Source: Thermoplasmata archaeon (GTDB taxonomy: Archaea > Thermoplasmatota > Thermoplasmata > Thermoplasmatales > Thermoplasmataceae). From it: DNA of 64,000 bases. The position numbers were made by a program, and so were the translations under genes. Location: NCBI GenBank assembly GCA_021797555.1, contig JAJZZM010000013.1:237598-301597 (forward strand), in the 5' to 3' direction. The notes under the pieces are model-generated. The model was given only the letters and a program-made list of their open reading frames with translations, ran no database searches and was not told the DNA's origin. Shown piece by piece: positions 28,701 to 37,531 of the stretch. Each line of letters starts with the position of its first letter. The stretch's first letter is position 1.

Positions 28701-28909
28701 GAATCGGAAGACATTGCTACAGTAGAAATATTTACATTTGAATCCGGTGTTTGTGCAGTATAACTAAAATTTTGACCAGTAATATTATTTAAATTTACCA
28801 TCATATTACCCTTTGTTCCGGAATCTAAATGATTGTTTATTATTTCAAACTCCGGCAAAACCATCATTATTACAATAAGTATAGAAATTATTATTATAAT
28901 TTTTTTCAT
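25757..28909 (-). CDS. Large cell-surface GH18 glycosidase with PEGA and FN3-like domains
   Basis: The 1050-residue protein has a signal helix (2-20), a repetitive beta-rich region suggesting a propeller (about 60-370, with NIFVLWSNGKVF), a GH18-like TIM barrel (about 378-640), a beta-sandwich region (about 650-850), a PEGA-like domain (about 865-935), an FN3-like domain (about 945-1020) and a C-terminal anchor (about 1023-1045, KKRR tail). The GH18 motif is GYDIDWEP: Asp488, Asp490 and acid Glu492 are present, though the usual preceding Asp is Thr. GH18 enzymes cut chitin or, in spore-cortex lysins, GlcNAc-MurNAc bonds. Facing a muropeptide importer, bacterial wall glycan is the likely substrate; chitin is the alternative. 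Confidence 0.8.
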   Translation of the reverse strand: MKKIIIIISILIVIMMVLPEFEIINNHLDSGTKGNMMVNLNNITGQNFSYTAQTPDSNVNISTVAMSSDSMGNIFVLWSNGKVFERPDMSGKDWIFLGNSEAIGSYDNNSVNLGKPIGIRASYNWENSYGKTTGMVMVLFSNGYASMASYGVNPIVWKLSKLPSGNNYVSLSYNLAGFSYIGAHNQVFYATEKNGITYGYSDRYYNWTSIISGTVNNNITSTLAWSNNFSPPSTGTVIMLAISHSGYIYFAEGSTNPLKSLVWVGEGKISTSNPDFIGLTQTPNPSSDYYYYAIEGKNNSTLFASTVFNGTGTSFFPISNTTTPFNQTAIQNKYFGFETQSNELILLQNGEIYQTKNEGGTYNLFLTVPKEPQKQKEINVMPWIYQANMLQESLQELNMTHNNYTMVSYEFYQLQPDEQITAFEGYTNASNPANITPLIHKYGLGAVPMIVSASGQLIYRFTSNSYVMSLAIQQMAEYAVLYNYTGYDIDWEPASTNNTTGLLFDNFINQFSLVLDKFGKKLFVEVASWDPDFWNYTNLGRTNVTSINIMDYGGIYSGNNSFLSNIQQGINEIPSGKLSISLENVNPNTCSNFTSKQMGERFSALEKNNIKFIGIWDMPLNISIISQIEDYSLNNTGTNYSYSFSPGSSGISIINTGNAVSGKIDFSYYKDDYLSGNGNYSTNFAPGTLLTHINYNYSGSSNILLYIEDNNSWQFLKTITSSTDNKITLPVNTENVRFLFGNFTGVCEKSDYSAKLNYTIGYNKIVNFAWINVYYQNGSSIYINGIPAKNLKITEFGQWDMANISLLAGSYNISIEKYQFLGYFDNINVSAEHVTIVYTEIETLLGKVIAKINPYNAIVKINGNVIETINGKFNYTAIEGNYTLTINRDFYNNITKNITINRGSVTYINVNLTYLSPSPVIIKMPEKITRPTFAISWSKFTGIDFNNYSIYISTNNMSIGKMIYSINSINDTTYNLTNLSYSTTYYVTVETNAQNSHSYSNKISFTTSPQRAITSQQKVLDIYVYIIIGLLITSAIFIAGFTIELLKKRR

Positions 28910-29308
28910 TAAAATTGTAAAATAACTAAATATATAAGTATTTTTATTATAATATTGAATAATTGTCCCATATTTATTGGAAATAAATCATATATTTATT
29001 TTGATTGCTTATTATATAAATAATTTTTGTATATTTTTGTTTCTGTTATTACCTAAAATAGATACAATATCACCGGTAATAAAAAAGAATGAATTGAAAT
29101 AATTTAATAAGTTTTATTAAATTAAAAATATTATAGTTATATCTGAATATATATATATATAATATATTTTATATTTAAATATTATTATATTTATATATTA
29201 ATGTTAGACTCAAACACGGTTATTGTATAAAATAATAAAATTACATTTTTATTAATTGCAACATCATTTTAATGCAATAAATTTAAGTAAATAAATTAAT
29301 ACAATTAT
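28910..29308. other. Intergenic, very AT-rich divergent promoter region
   Basis: Separates the divergent GH18 and GNAT genes. Contains long A/T runs including an alternating TA tract near 29150-29165; several TATA-like elements but no gene, RNA or repeat array that I can identify. Confidence 0.5.
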
Positions 29309-30196
29309 ATGGCCTCTTTCGAAACAAAAGCAAGGATTATAAAATTGTGGAATAATTATTTTAAATATGACCCAATAGATATGGAACTTCTTAATAAAGG
29401 TTTTTTTAATAATAATTATATTTTGCCTGTAGAACCTATAATTAATGACGAATCATATTCTCTTCTGGGCATTAGGAGCAAAAAATTTCTTTATGAACCA
29501 TATGAAAATAAGTCCGCATGGATTATGTCCGCAGCATATAATAAAAGGGAATCATTAATAAAATTATTAAATAATCAGGTATCTATTTTAAGAAATATGA
29601 ATGTAAATAATATATTCTATTCCAGTTTTTCTCCAGGCTACTTCTTTCCGGGAATAGATAGGGAAAAATATCCGGAACTTTATGAAACCCTTGTGGATTA
29701 CGGTTTTAAATCTATAGAGTTGGCACTGGGAATGGACGCATATATAGGTGATTTGTCTATAAAATGTAATGATTGTAAAATGATATCTAATTTGGAATCT
29801 ATTGATGTGAAAGAATTTCTTGGAGTTGTAAAATCAAATTTCCCCGCTGATTGTTATTGGAGGGCAAAATGTGTAATTACAAAAGGTTATACAGACCAGA
29901 TAACAATAGCAAGAGTAGATAATAAAATTGTGGGATATGCTATGTACTCTAATGGCAATGGCGATTTTGGTTTTGCACCCGGTGAAAGATTCGGTTGCTT
30001 TGAGGTTATTAAGGATTTTAGGTCCCTGGGCATAGGATCAAGATTATTGGCCAAAACACTGATAAAAATGAAATCTAACGGTATCAGGCATGCATATTTA
30101 TTGTGGGGAAATAATAGGGTTTCATCATTGTATAAAAAATATGGATTTAAAATAACAAGAAAATTTGATGTTATGAAATTGGAATTAAAGAATTAA
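29309..30196 (+). CDS. GNAT-family N-acetyltransferase
   Basis: In this 295-residue protein the C-terminal half (about 165-290) is a GNAT domain with the acetyl-CoA loop FRSLGIGSRLL and the C-terminal SLYKKYGFKITRKFD. The N-terminal half (1-160) is not recognisable and may be a degenerate second GNAT domain or substrate-binding region, with FSPGYFFPGIDREKYPE. Position directly before nagA in the amino-sugar island suggests acetylation of an amino sugar or muropeptide product, but this is inference. Confidence 0.75.
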   Translation: MASFETKARIIKLWNNYFKYDPIDMELLNKGFFNNNYILPVEPIINDESYSLLGIRSKKFLYEPYENKSAWIMSAAYNKRESLIKLLNNQVSILRNMNVNNIFYSSFSPGYFFPGIDREKYPELYETLVDYGFKSIELALGMDAYIGDLSIKCNDCKMISNLESIDVKEFLGVVKSNFPADCYWRAKCVITKGYTDQITIARVDNKIVGYAMYSNGNGDFGFAPGERFGCFEVIKDFRSLGIGSRLLAKTLIKMKSNGIRHAYLLWGNNRVSSLYKKYGFKITRKFDVMKLELKN

Positions 30197-30481
30197 GTAA
30201 ATTATAAATGTTATTAATTTAATATTATTATATTTATTTTTTATTAGAAATATATACCTCCTCTGCCATATAATTTATTGTACCATCTTCGGGTTTCATT
30301 TTTTTAGTTTATAATATATAATCTATATAAATATTGATATAATGTTAGATTCCTGCCAATAATGAATGTTCTAATTACTATTGTAAATACGATATAAAAT
30401 TAAATGAAAGGATATATAAATACCATAACTGTGGATTAATTATTAACCGTAAATTTAAGTATATATTTTATATCCGCTTTT

Positions 30482-31645
30482 ATGTCTTTTTCAATAAAAA
30501 ATAAAAAATCTATAAAATTTGGGAAACTAATAAATTCTCATGGTTTATATAATAATGGTTATCTACTGATAAAAAATGGTATTATACAGGGGATATATGA
30601 TGAAAATAATCAGGATTATGATTTAATTGATTACTCTGGTAAAATAATTACACCGGGATTTATAGATATACATACGCATGGATATTATGGAATAGATAGT
30701 ATGGATTCTAATGAAAATGATATACATTACTGGGCAAAAAGAATTACCGAAAACGGTGTAACTTCATTTATTCCTACTGCTGTTTCTGCACCATTTGATG
30801 GAATGAAAAATTTTCTAGATAAAATAGGCAATGCAATGAAAACCCAAAAAAATAATGAATCAAGGATTCTGGGTGCAAGATTTGAAGGTCCATATATAAG
30901 CATTAACAAAAAGGGTGCACATAATATAAATTTTATCAGAAATATAAATATGAATGAAATAAATGAATTATCGTATAATTATAATAATATACTCAGGATA
31001 ATAGATATTGCACCAGAATTGGAAAATTTTTATCAGGCATTCAATACACTAGCAAAATCTAATATAATGGTTTCTGCCGGTCATACCGATGCGGATTTTA
31101 CCACTGCATATAACTCGTTTAAGAAGGGAATAAAACTTGTAACTCATTTTTATAATGCAATGTCACCCTTTAGCCACAGGGACCCCGGCATGGTGGGTGC
31201 CGGATTTTTATCCAGAAATGTATTTCTTGAATTAATAACCGATATGCACCATGTTTCAAGGGAGGCCATAGAGGTCATAATAAATCAGGTTGGGTTATCA
31301 AGAATTATACTTATAACCGATTCGTTATCTATAGGCAATTCTGGTAAAAATTCCGGAATTCTTGGGGGATTGGGTATAGACCTTAAGGATGGTGTTGCGT
31401 GTATTCGCGGTACAAACACAATTGCCGGTAGTATTCTAACACTTGATAGGGCATTGAAAAATCTTTTGTCCATGGGAATAAAGATAGAGGATGTAATACA
31501 ATCAATGACCTCTGTTCCGGCCAATCTGCTTGGAATTAACAGCGGGGATATATTGCCGGGAAGAAATGCGGATTTATGCATACTTGATAATGATTTCAAT
31601 GTTTATTCAACAATAATCAATGGTGAAACGGCATATAAAAAATGA
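30482..31645 (+). CDS. nagA: N-acetylglucosamine-6-phosphate deacetylase
   Basis: The 387-residue amidohydrolase has metal-site GFIDIHTHG (His64, His66), RFEGPYIS with the metal Glu, SAGHTDADF, THFYNAMSPFSHRDPG, the phosphate-binding HHVS region and the catalytic Asp in ILITDSLS. It hydrolyses GlcNAc-6-P to GlcN-6-P and acetate. It lies 44 bp upstream of the SIS-type deaminase gene, which takes the next step. In this island its substrate would come from MurQ (from MurNAc-6-P) and from the kinase acting on GlcNAc freed by NagZ. Confidence 0.92.
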   Translation: MSFSIKNKKSIKFGKLINSHGLYNNGYLLIKNGIIQGIYDENNQDYDLIDYSGKIITPGFIDIHTHGYYGIDSMDSNENDIHYWAKRITENGVTSFIPTAVSAPFDGMKNFLDKIGNAMKTQKNNESRILGARFEGPYISINKKGAHNINFIRNINMNEINELSYNYNNILRIIDIAPELENFYQAFNTLAKSNIMVSAGHTDADFTTAYNSFKKGIKLVTHFYNAMSPFSHRDPGMVGAGFLSRNVFLELITDMHHVSREAIEVIINQVGLSRIILITDSLSIGNSGKNSGILGGLGIDLKDGVACIRGTNTIAGSILTLDRALKNLLSMGIKIEDVIQSMTSVPANLLGINSGDILPGRNADLCILDNDFNVYSTIINGETAYKK

Positions 31646-31689
31646 TTTTTTTATGCAAAAGTATTTTATTACTTTTATAATTATAAAAT

Positions 31690-32661
31690 ATGGTATATAA
31701 TGAAAAATACAAAATGTTATTTGAAATAATAGAGCAAAAGGAAATGATTAAAAATATCCCGGAAAAACTTGATGTGCAATTGGTTAATGTAATAAGTAAA
31801 ATAAAAAATTCTGATATAATTTATCTTACAGGTAGTGGCACAAGTTTTCATGCATGCCAGTTTCTTCAAATTTTATTGAATAAATCGGAAATAAATTCAA
31901 TAGCAATACCCGCTTCGGAGTTCCATTACTGGTTTAACGGAAAAGCACATAATAATTCATTGCTTATTATCTTCAGCCAATCAGGAGAAAGCGTGGACGC
32001 AATAAATGCACTTAATATGGGAAAATCTCTTGGCCTATATACAATCGGTGTAACAAATGAAAATAAAAGTAAATTATACAATGAATCTGATTATGGGCTA
32101 TCAACATGCTCCGGGCACGAGGAAGCACTTGCAGCCACAAAAAGCCATTCTGCACAATTATTGCTTGGCCTTGAGATATATTCTATAATAAATAATAATA
32201 AAATTGATTATGATTCTATTGATTTTAACTATATTTTAAATGACCTTGAAAAAATAAAGAATTTATCATTACAATTAAGAAAATATATAATATTTCTTGG
32301 CAGCGGCATTTTATATCCAATCGCCATGGAGGGTTCATTAAAAATGAAGGAAACTTCGGTTACAATTTCGGAGGGATATGCCACAAGAGAGTTCTTACAT
32401 GGGCCCATGGAAATATTAGATAATAATTTCACCATAATATTGCTAGATGATCATGATGAAGAGGAAAATAAAATAAAAAATTTTGGCTCCAATATAATAA
32501 AAATATCAGTTAATAGCAAGGATTTTAATATAAAAAATGGTAATGAATTGGTATCAATATTTGAATATTTAATGGTTATACAGTTATTGGCATATTTTCA
32601 TTCAATAAATAAGGGGCTTGACCCGGACCATCCTGATAAATTAAATAAAATTGTGAAATAA
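31690..32661 (+). CDS. SIS-domain glucosamine-6-phosphate deaminase (GlmS isomerase-like)
   Basis: This 323-residue protein consists of two SIS domains without the GlmS glutaminase part: LTGSGTSFHACQ and FSQSGESVDAI (N-terminal SIS phosphate loop), SGHEEALAATKS, then SEGYATREFLHGP with the catalytic region near the C-terminal domain. Stand-alone archaeal and bacterial proteins of this type (NagB-II, GlmD) deaminate GlcN-6-P to fructose-6-P and ammonia. Position straight after nagA supports that. It links the island to glycolysis. Confidence 0.88.
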   Translation: MVYNEKYKMLFEIIEQKEMIKNIPEKLDVQLVNVISKIKNSDIIYLTGSGTSFHACQFLQILLNKSEINSIAIPASEFHYWFNGKAHNNSLLIIFSQSGESVDAINALNMGKSLGLYTIGVTNENKSKLYNESDYGLSTCSGHEEALAATKSHSAQLLLGLEIYSIINNNKIDYDSIDFNYILNDLEKIKNLSLQLRKYIIFLGSGILYPIAMEGSLKMKETSVTISEGYATREFLHGPMEILDNNFTIILLDDHDEEENKIKNFGSNIIKISVNSKDFNIKNGNELVSIFEYLMVIQLLAYFHSINKGLDPDHPDKLNKIVK

Positions 32662-32703
32662 TTTAAATAAATAATATTTTATATAAATAGATATTACCAT
32701 TTC

Positions 32704-34101
32704 ATGCATTCAGGTTATTTTATACAATCGGGAATAAATGGAAAAAACATAAATGAAATAAAAATCTTTCTGGAAAAAGTAAGGCCCTCATCCATTATTT
32801 TAGACCGCGATAATTTCGATAATTTGTCAGAATTAAAAAATATCGTACATGATATAAAAAAGTTTTATAAAATAGATTTGGGTATAGATTTTCCATATTT
32901 TGCCATGGATCAGGAAGGCGGTAATGTTATAAGGATAAGAGATATAAATTATATACCGAGCAATTATGCGCTTGGAAAGATAAACAATGCTAACCTGACC
33001 TATTATGCAGGCTTGATCACAGGTTACGAATTAAACAATTGTGGAATAAACTGGAATCTTGCACCCGACCTGGATATATTAAAAAATTCAAGCAATAAGG
33101 TTATACTTGAAAGGTCCTTTTCAGATAATATATTAAAAGTTGCATGTCATGGAATAAAATATATAAAAGGTTTAAATAAATATGGTGTTGCAGCAACGGC
33201 AAAGCATTTTCCAGGTCATGGATATGTTGAATCTGATTCCCATGAAAGGCTTCCCGTTGATAATAGATTAGATGCAGAGATAATAAATGATATTTATCCA
33301 TTTTCAATGGCAATAAAGAACAATGTAAATTCTATAATGATGTCACATGTTTTATTTCCTGAAATTGATAATTACCCCGCATCATTATCATACAAATTCT
33401 ATTCCATGTTAAGGAATGAATTAAATTTTAGGGGTCTTATTATTACTGATTCCATGAATATGAAAGCCATTTCGGATAATTATGATATAAAAGAAATAGT
33501 AAAAAATTCAATAAATAACGGGGCCGATGTTATAGAAAGTGCCGATCCTGATATGGCAATGGAAATATTACATTCACTTAACAGCATGGAAATAAAGCAC
33601 AGTGAAATTAAAATAGAGCACATAAAAGGCATTGCAATAAGGGGACATTTAACATACAAACCACCAGAAAAATTAATGGAAATAATATCATATCTAAGTG
33701 TAGAATGGAAAAGAATAAAAATACTGGATCCAGAAAATGAATTAATATTGGTATTTATACCATATTCACTTACAAGGGTAAATTCGGATATAAATAATAA
33801 TATTAAATTATTAAGGGAATTAAAGAAACACGGTTTAAAATATAATGTAATAAACTTTGAAAGCTTTAAAAATTTTGAGGATAAAAATAGGCAGATAATA
33901 TTCATAGGCAGAAACGAAAATTTCCACGAAAATTATAAAATAATAAATAAGAAATCAATTGATAATTACTGTGTATATATTTCAACAAGTGTGGGAATGG
34001 ATATTGGCCTATTCAATGATAATATAGGTTATATATCCACATACAGTACAAAAACTGAGAGTATAATCTACGCAATTTATAAAATTTTAGGGTTTTCATG
34101 A
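32704..34101 (+). CDS. nagZ: Beta-N-acetylglucosaminidase NagZ, GH3
   Basis: In this 465-residue protein the GH3 barrel contains MDQEGGNVIRI, KHFPGHG (168-173), the NagZ-specific Asp-His acid/base dyad in DSHERLP (Asp178, His180) and nucleophile Asp249 in IITDSMNM. NagZ removes GlcNAc from GlcNAc-MurNAc(-peptide). Residues about 330-465 form an extra C-terminal domain, between the short Gram-negative form (about 340) and two-domain Bacillus form (about 640). There is no signal peptide, so it should work in the cytoplasm, unlike the exported Bacillus enzyme. Confidence 0.9.
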   Translation: MHSGYFIQSGINGKNINEIKIFLEKVRPSSIILDRDNFDNLSELKNIVHDIKKFYKIDLGIDFPYFAMDQEGGNVIRIRDINYIPSNYALGKINNANLTYYAGLITGYELNNCGINWNLAPDLDILKNSSNKVILERSFSDNILKVACHGIKYIKGLNKYGVAATAKHFPGHGYVESDSHERLPVDNRLDAEIINDIYPFSMAIKNNVNSIMMSHVLFPEIDNYPASLSYKFYSMLRNELNFRGLIITDSMNMKAISDNYDIKEIVKNSINNGADVIESADPDMAMEILHSLNSMEIKHSEIKIEHIKGIAIRGHLTYKPPEKLMEIISYLSVEWKRIKILDPENELILVFIPYSLTRVNSDINNNIKLLRELKKHGLKYNVINFESFKNFEDKNRQIIFIGRNENFHENYKIINKKSIDNYCVYISTSVGMDIGLFNDNIGYISTYSTKTESIIYAIYKILGFS

Positions 34102-34163
34102 ATAATAATTTTAACTGTTTTGAGCGTGAAATTTTGTACATTAGGGGATGTCACTAAAATTCT

Positions 34164-35216
34164 TTAACTATTCAGGAATATTGCATTATTCAATAATCTC
34201 CTGAACCTTAATATATTTGTATTTTCCCTTGAAGGATAAACCCGGTTTGTTAATAGTATTGAAAAAATATTCCTATTTTTATCGATAATAATTGATGTGC
34301 CGGTAAAACCGGTATGCCCGAATGAACCATCCGGTGCATAATCACCCATAAATAATGAATACCCATATGCTTCGGATGGGTTCTTTTTCCTATTGGCCTT
34401 TATCATCCATCCGTAACCAAATGTGCCGTTAAGATAATTGTTCTGCAATGTTGTAAATAAATCAAAAGTTTTACTTTTCAATATATTGCCGTTTATAAGG
34501 TTATTTACTAATACAGAAAGGTCCTTTATACTGCTGAATAAACCCGCATGGCCAGAAACTCCCCCGAGAAAATATGCATTTTCGTCATGCACTTTTCCGC
34601 GAATCAGGCCACGGTCCGCTGTTAATTCGGTGGGTGCTATTAAATCAATACAGTCGGGGTTATATGAGGTATTTTTTAGATTTAATGGTGATATTATCTC
34701 CTTTTTTGCAACATTGTCCAGTGAATCATTATATATGTGCTCAATTATAAAACCGAGTAAAATAAAATTCATATCGCTGTATACCTCATTTTCATATATT
34801 TTTCCGTGGTACAATAAATTCATGGCCTTTATATATGATTCCTTATTTTTGCCCATATTGTATAGAGGATAATGCGGTATAAAACCAGAACTGTGCGATA
34901 ACAGGGATTTTATTGTTATATTATCAAGATTTGAATTTTTTATAAAGCCTATAGTTTTTAAATTATCTTCAAGTCCAATTTTCCCTTTTTCAAGCATTTT
35001 GCCAATAATTGTTGCTGTTACCAGGGGCTTTGTTAACGATGCCAGATCGTATATTGTATCATTTGTATACTCAAAATTCAATTTTTCTATGGATCCAAAT
35101 GATTTTTCATAAATATTCCTTTTATCACTGTAAATGCCTAATGTTAGGCCGTATGAAACTTTATTATAATTATCAAGTATAATATTATTTATTATATCAG
35201 TAAAACTATTATCCAT
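34164..35216 (-). CDS. amiE: Serine-beta-lactamase-fold amidase, AmiE (YbbE) type
   Basis: The 350-residue class-C-like serine hydrolase has SxxK as SLTK (Ser60, Lys63), Y-S-D (Tyr146 to Asp148) in place of Y-x-N, and HTGFTG in place of KTG. In Bacillus, AmiE is a member of this fold that splits MurNAc from L-Ala and is encoded next to nagZ and namZ; the same three families are clustered here. It would free the peptide from MurNAc-peptide inside the cell (no signal peptide). A beta-lactamase or esterase activity is the alternative, less likely by context. Confidence 0.75.
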   Translation of the reverse strand: MDNSFTDIINNIILDNYNKVSYGLTLGIYSDKRNIYEKSFGSIEKLNFEYTNDTIYDLASLTKPLVTATIIGKMLEKGKIGLEDNLKTIGFIKNSNLDNITIKSLLSHSSGFIPHYPLYNMGKNKESYIKAMNLLYHGKIYENEVYSDMNFILLGFIIEHIYNDSLDNVAKKEIISPLNLKNTSYNPDCIDLIAPTELTADRGLIRGKVHDENAYFLGGVSGHAGLFSSIKDLSVLVNNLINGNILKSKTFDLFTTLQNNYLNGTFGYGWMIKANRKKNPSEAYGYSLFMGDYAPDGSFGHTGFTGTSIIIDKNRNIFSILLTNRVYPSRENTNILRFRRLLNNAIFLNS

Positions 35217-35250
35217 AAATAACGATATATTATTTATTATAAAAATTTAT

Positions 35251-36267
35251 TTAAAAATAAAGATATTCTTTTTTTATTCTTTCCGGTAACTTATCTATAT
35301 TTTCATCTATCTGCCCTATAACATAATCTATATCATTTTTATCTGTGTGGGCCCCCGAATTATAAAGGGATAAAAGTATTGAGCCTGCAACGGCGTGATA
35401 TCCGTATATAGGTTTTATAAATTCTGCATTATCTATCTCATTTAGTATATTATCTTTAATGGCATTCCAGTATAAATTGCCTGATCTGTATACTCCACCG
35501 TAACCACTTATTGTAACATTTTCATATTTTAATTTCCTTTTAAGTGAAATCGCGCATTTGGCCGCTTCATATGCAGCATTTAGAATTATATCCCTGGCTA
35601 TTATATCATTTTTATTGGCCAATTCGGAAACTATTACGGCCAGGCCTGCTATTTCCCTTATATTTATCTTACTTTTATAGACGATATTTACCAGGTCCCT
35701 GCCATTTTCAACTCCAAACCTCTCCTTTATTCTTGAACTCAGTTTTGATTCCCTTATATCTCTTAAATCTTCTATTTGTGCAACCTTTTGCAGGGCCATT
35801 TTACCTATATAAAAACCCCCGCCCTCATCGCCTATTAACCATCCCCAGCCACTTGACCTTTCAAACATATTTTTATATTTACCATATGAAATCATGCCTG
35901 TTCCGGGTGCTATTACTATACCATCATTATTAAGGAATCTTGAAAAATAACCTGCCTCTCCATCGTTGAATAATTTATAAGTTTTATCGCCTGAAACTTT
36001 TTTTACTATTTCCCTTACTATTTCAGTTGATTTATCGGAATCCTTGACACCTGCCATGGCAAATATATATTCGTATATTTCGCTCCTATCTATGCCGGAA
36101 ACTTTTAATGCATAATTTATGGCCCTGTTTATATTATTAATTGCCCTGAATATGCCTATATTTCTGTAATTTGATGGGCCATCAACACCAAGGCCCATAA
36201 TTTTATTATTTTCATATATTGCTGCAACCGTTTTTGTTGCACCCCCGTCCACTGCAATTCTTAACAT
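35251..36267 (-). CDS. murK: N-acetylmuramate/N-acetylglucosamine kinase (BadF/BadG family)
   Basis: The 338-residue ASKHA kinase begins with the phosphate-1 motif VDGGATKT (6-13) and has NDGEAGYF, the phosphate-2 IAPGTGMISYG and WGWLIGDEGGG. Members near murQ and nagZ (MurK of Clostridium) phosphorylate MurNAc and GlcNAc at C6. This is the kinase that makes the MurQ and NagA substrates without a PTS, fitting an archaeon. Divergent from namZ, 73 bp apart. Confidence 0.82.
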   Translation of the reverse strand: MLRIAVDGGATKTVAAIYENNKIMGLGVDGPSNYRNIGIFRAINNINRAINYALKVSGIDRSEIYEYIFAMAGVKDSDKSTEIVREIVKKVSGDKTYKLFNDGEAGYFSRFLNNDGIVIAPGTGMISYGKYKNMFERSSGWGWLIGDEGGGFYIGKMALQKVAQIEDLRDIRESKLSSRIKERFGVENGRDLVNIVYKSKINIREIAGLAVIVSELANKNDIIARDIILNAAYEAAKCAISLKRKLKYENVTISGYGGVYRSGNLYWNAIKDNILNEIDNAEFIKPIYGYHAVAGSILLSLYNSGAHTDKNDIDYVIGQIDENIDKLPERIKKEYLYF

Positions 36268-36340
36268 TAAAACACTAGGATTATTACATATTTAAAATTT
36301 CCAATGAAAAATATAAATATACAATATCTATATTAATTAA

Positions 36341-37531
36341 ATGATAAAAATAGGCCTGGATAATATTGAACAGATATTATCAACAGTTAAAGATAGAAAA
36401 ATTGGATTAATTACAAATCATACCGGATTAAATGCTGAATTTATAAGCAATATAGAAATATTTAAAAAATTATTCAAAAAAAATTTTATAAGGGTTTTCA
36501 CCCCTGAGCATGGACTATACGGCGATGAGCAGGCAGGCATTCCTGTGGATTCATACCATGATAATAATCTTGATATTGAAATAACAAGCCTATATGGCAA
36601 TTCCGGCAGTTTAGATGATATAGATTTATCAATGAGGGAAAATGATACATCATATACTAAAAAAGGAATGCCGTTAAATTTTATTGAAGATATCGATGTT
36701 TTATTTTTTGATTTACAGGATATAGGCACGAGAATATATACATATGTTTCAACAATGATATTATCAATGGAGGCGTGCATGCATAAAAATAAAGAATTTG
36801 TGGTACTTGACAGGCCAAATCCAATATCAGGATCCGTTGAGGGTCCTGTACTGGATAAAAAATTCAGATCATTTATAGGCATAATGGAGGTGCCCATAAG
36901 GCATGGCATGACCGTTGGAGAGCTTGCAAGATTTTATAATGATTTTTATTTAAATTCCTCACTAAATTTAAAAATAATAAAAATGGAAAACTGGAAAAGA
37001 AATTTATATTACGATGAAACCGGAATACCATGGATTATACCATCGCCAAATATACCAACATTAAATTCTGCTATTGTTTATCCCGGGCAGGTTCTATTTG
37101 AGGGTATTAATATATCCGAGGGGCGCGGCACAACAAAACCATTCGAAATTATAGGATCTCCATGGATAGATTCATATAAACTTGCAAGGGAAATGAACAC
37201 CTCTAATATAAAAGGAGTTAAATTTAGGGAGGTTCATTTTATTCCAGAATTTTCTAAATATAAGAATAATAAATGCAATGGTGTTGAATTATATATAACT
37301 GATATAAAACAGTATAAACCATATTTTACATCATTAAAATTAATAAAAAAGATTATGGAAATGTCATATACAAATTTTAAATTTTATGATAAATACTTTG
37401 ATATGGTAAATGGAACAGATAAAATAAGAAAGGCGCTTATAGAAAATATTGATATAAATAATTTAATAGATGATATATCAAACATGGACAATAATTTTAT
37501 TGCTAATTATAATAATATTTTACTGTATTAA
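36341..37531 (+). CDS. namZ: Exo-beta-N-acetylmuramidase NamZ (DUF1343, GH171)
   Basis: This 396-residue protein has the DUF1343 landmarks GLITNHTGL, FTPEHGLYGDEQAG, FFDLQDIGTRIYTY, LDRPNPISG, MEVPIRHGMTVGELA and IPSPNIPTL. Bacillus NamZ (YbbC) releases MurNAc from the non-reducing end of wall glycan fragments. The archaeal protein begins directly with the domain and has no signal peptide, so it would work on imported fragments. Its last 4 bases overlap the convergent DUF218 gene. Together with NagZ, AmiE and MurQ it forms the Bacillus-type MurNAc recovery set. Confidence 0.88.
   Translation: MIKIGLDNIEQILSTVKDRKIGLITNHTGLNAEFISNIEIFKKLFKKNFIRVFTPEHGLYGDEQAGIPVDSYHDNNLDIEITSLYGNSGSLDDIDLSMRENDTSYTKKGMPLNFIEDIDVLFFDLQDIGTRIYTYVSTMILSMEACMHKNKEFVVLDRPNPISGSVEGPVLDKKFRSFIGIMEVPIRHGMTVGELARFYNDFYLNSSLNLKIIKMENWKRNLYYDETGIPWIIPSPNIPTLNSAIVYPGQVLFEGINISEGRGTTKPFEIIGSPWIDSYKLAREMNTSNIKGVKFREVHFIPEFSKYKNNKCNGVELYITDIKQYKPYFTSLKLIKKIMEMSYTNFKFYDKYFDMVNGTDKIRKALIENIDINNLIDDISNMDNNFIANYNNILLY

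Noticed and set aside
29140..29210. Alternating TA tract as a possible replication origin or repeat array
   Set aside because: Only a low-complexity stretch; no Cdc6/Orc gene or ORB-like repeats nearby.
30234..30299. 21-codon minus-strand frame with a TATA-like element upstream
   Set aside because: Starts MKPEDGTINYMAEE and could be leaderless, but too short to separate from chance; the rest of 30197-30481 shows nothing else.
34438..34872. 144-codon plus-strand frame opposite amiE
   Set aside because: Antisense to a gene with clear catalytic motifs.
36418..36909. 163-codon minus-strand frame opposite namZ
   Set aside because: Shadow of the conserved DUF1343 coding sequence.
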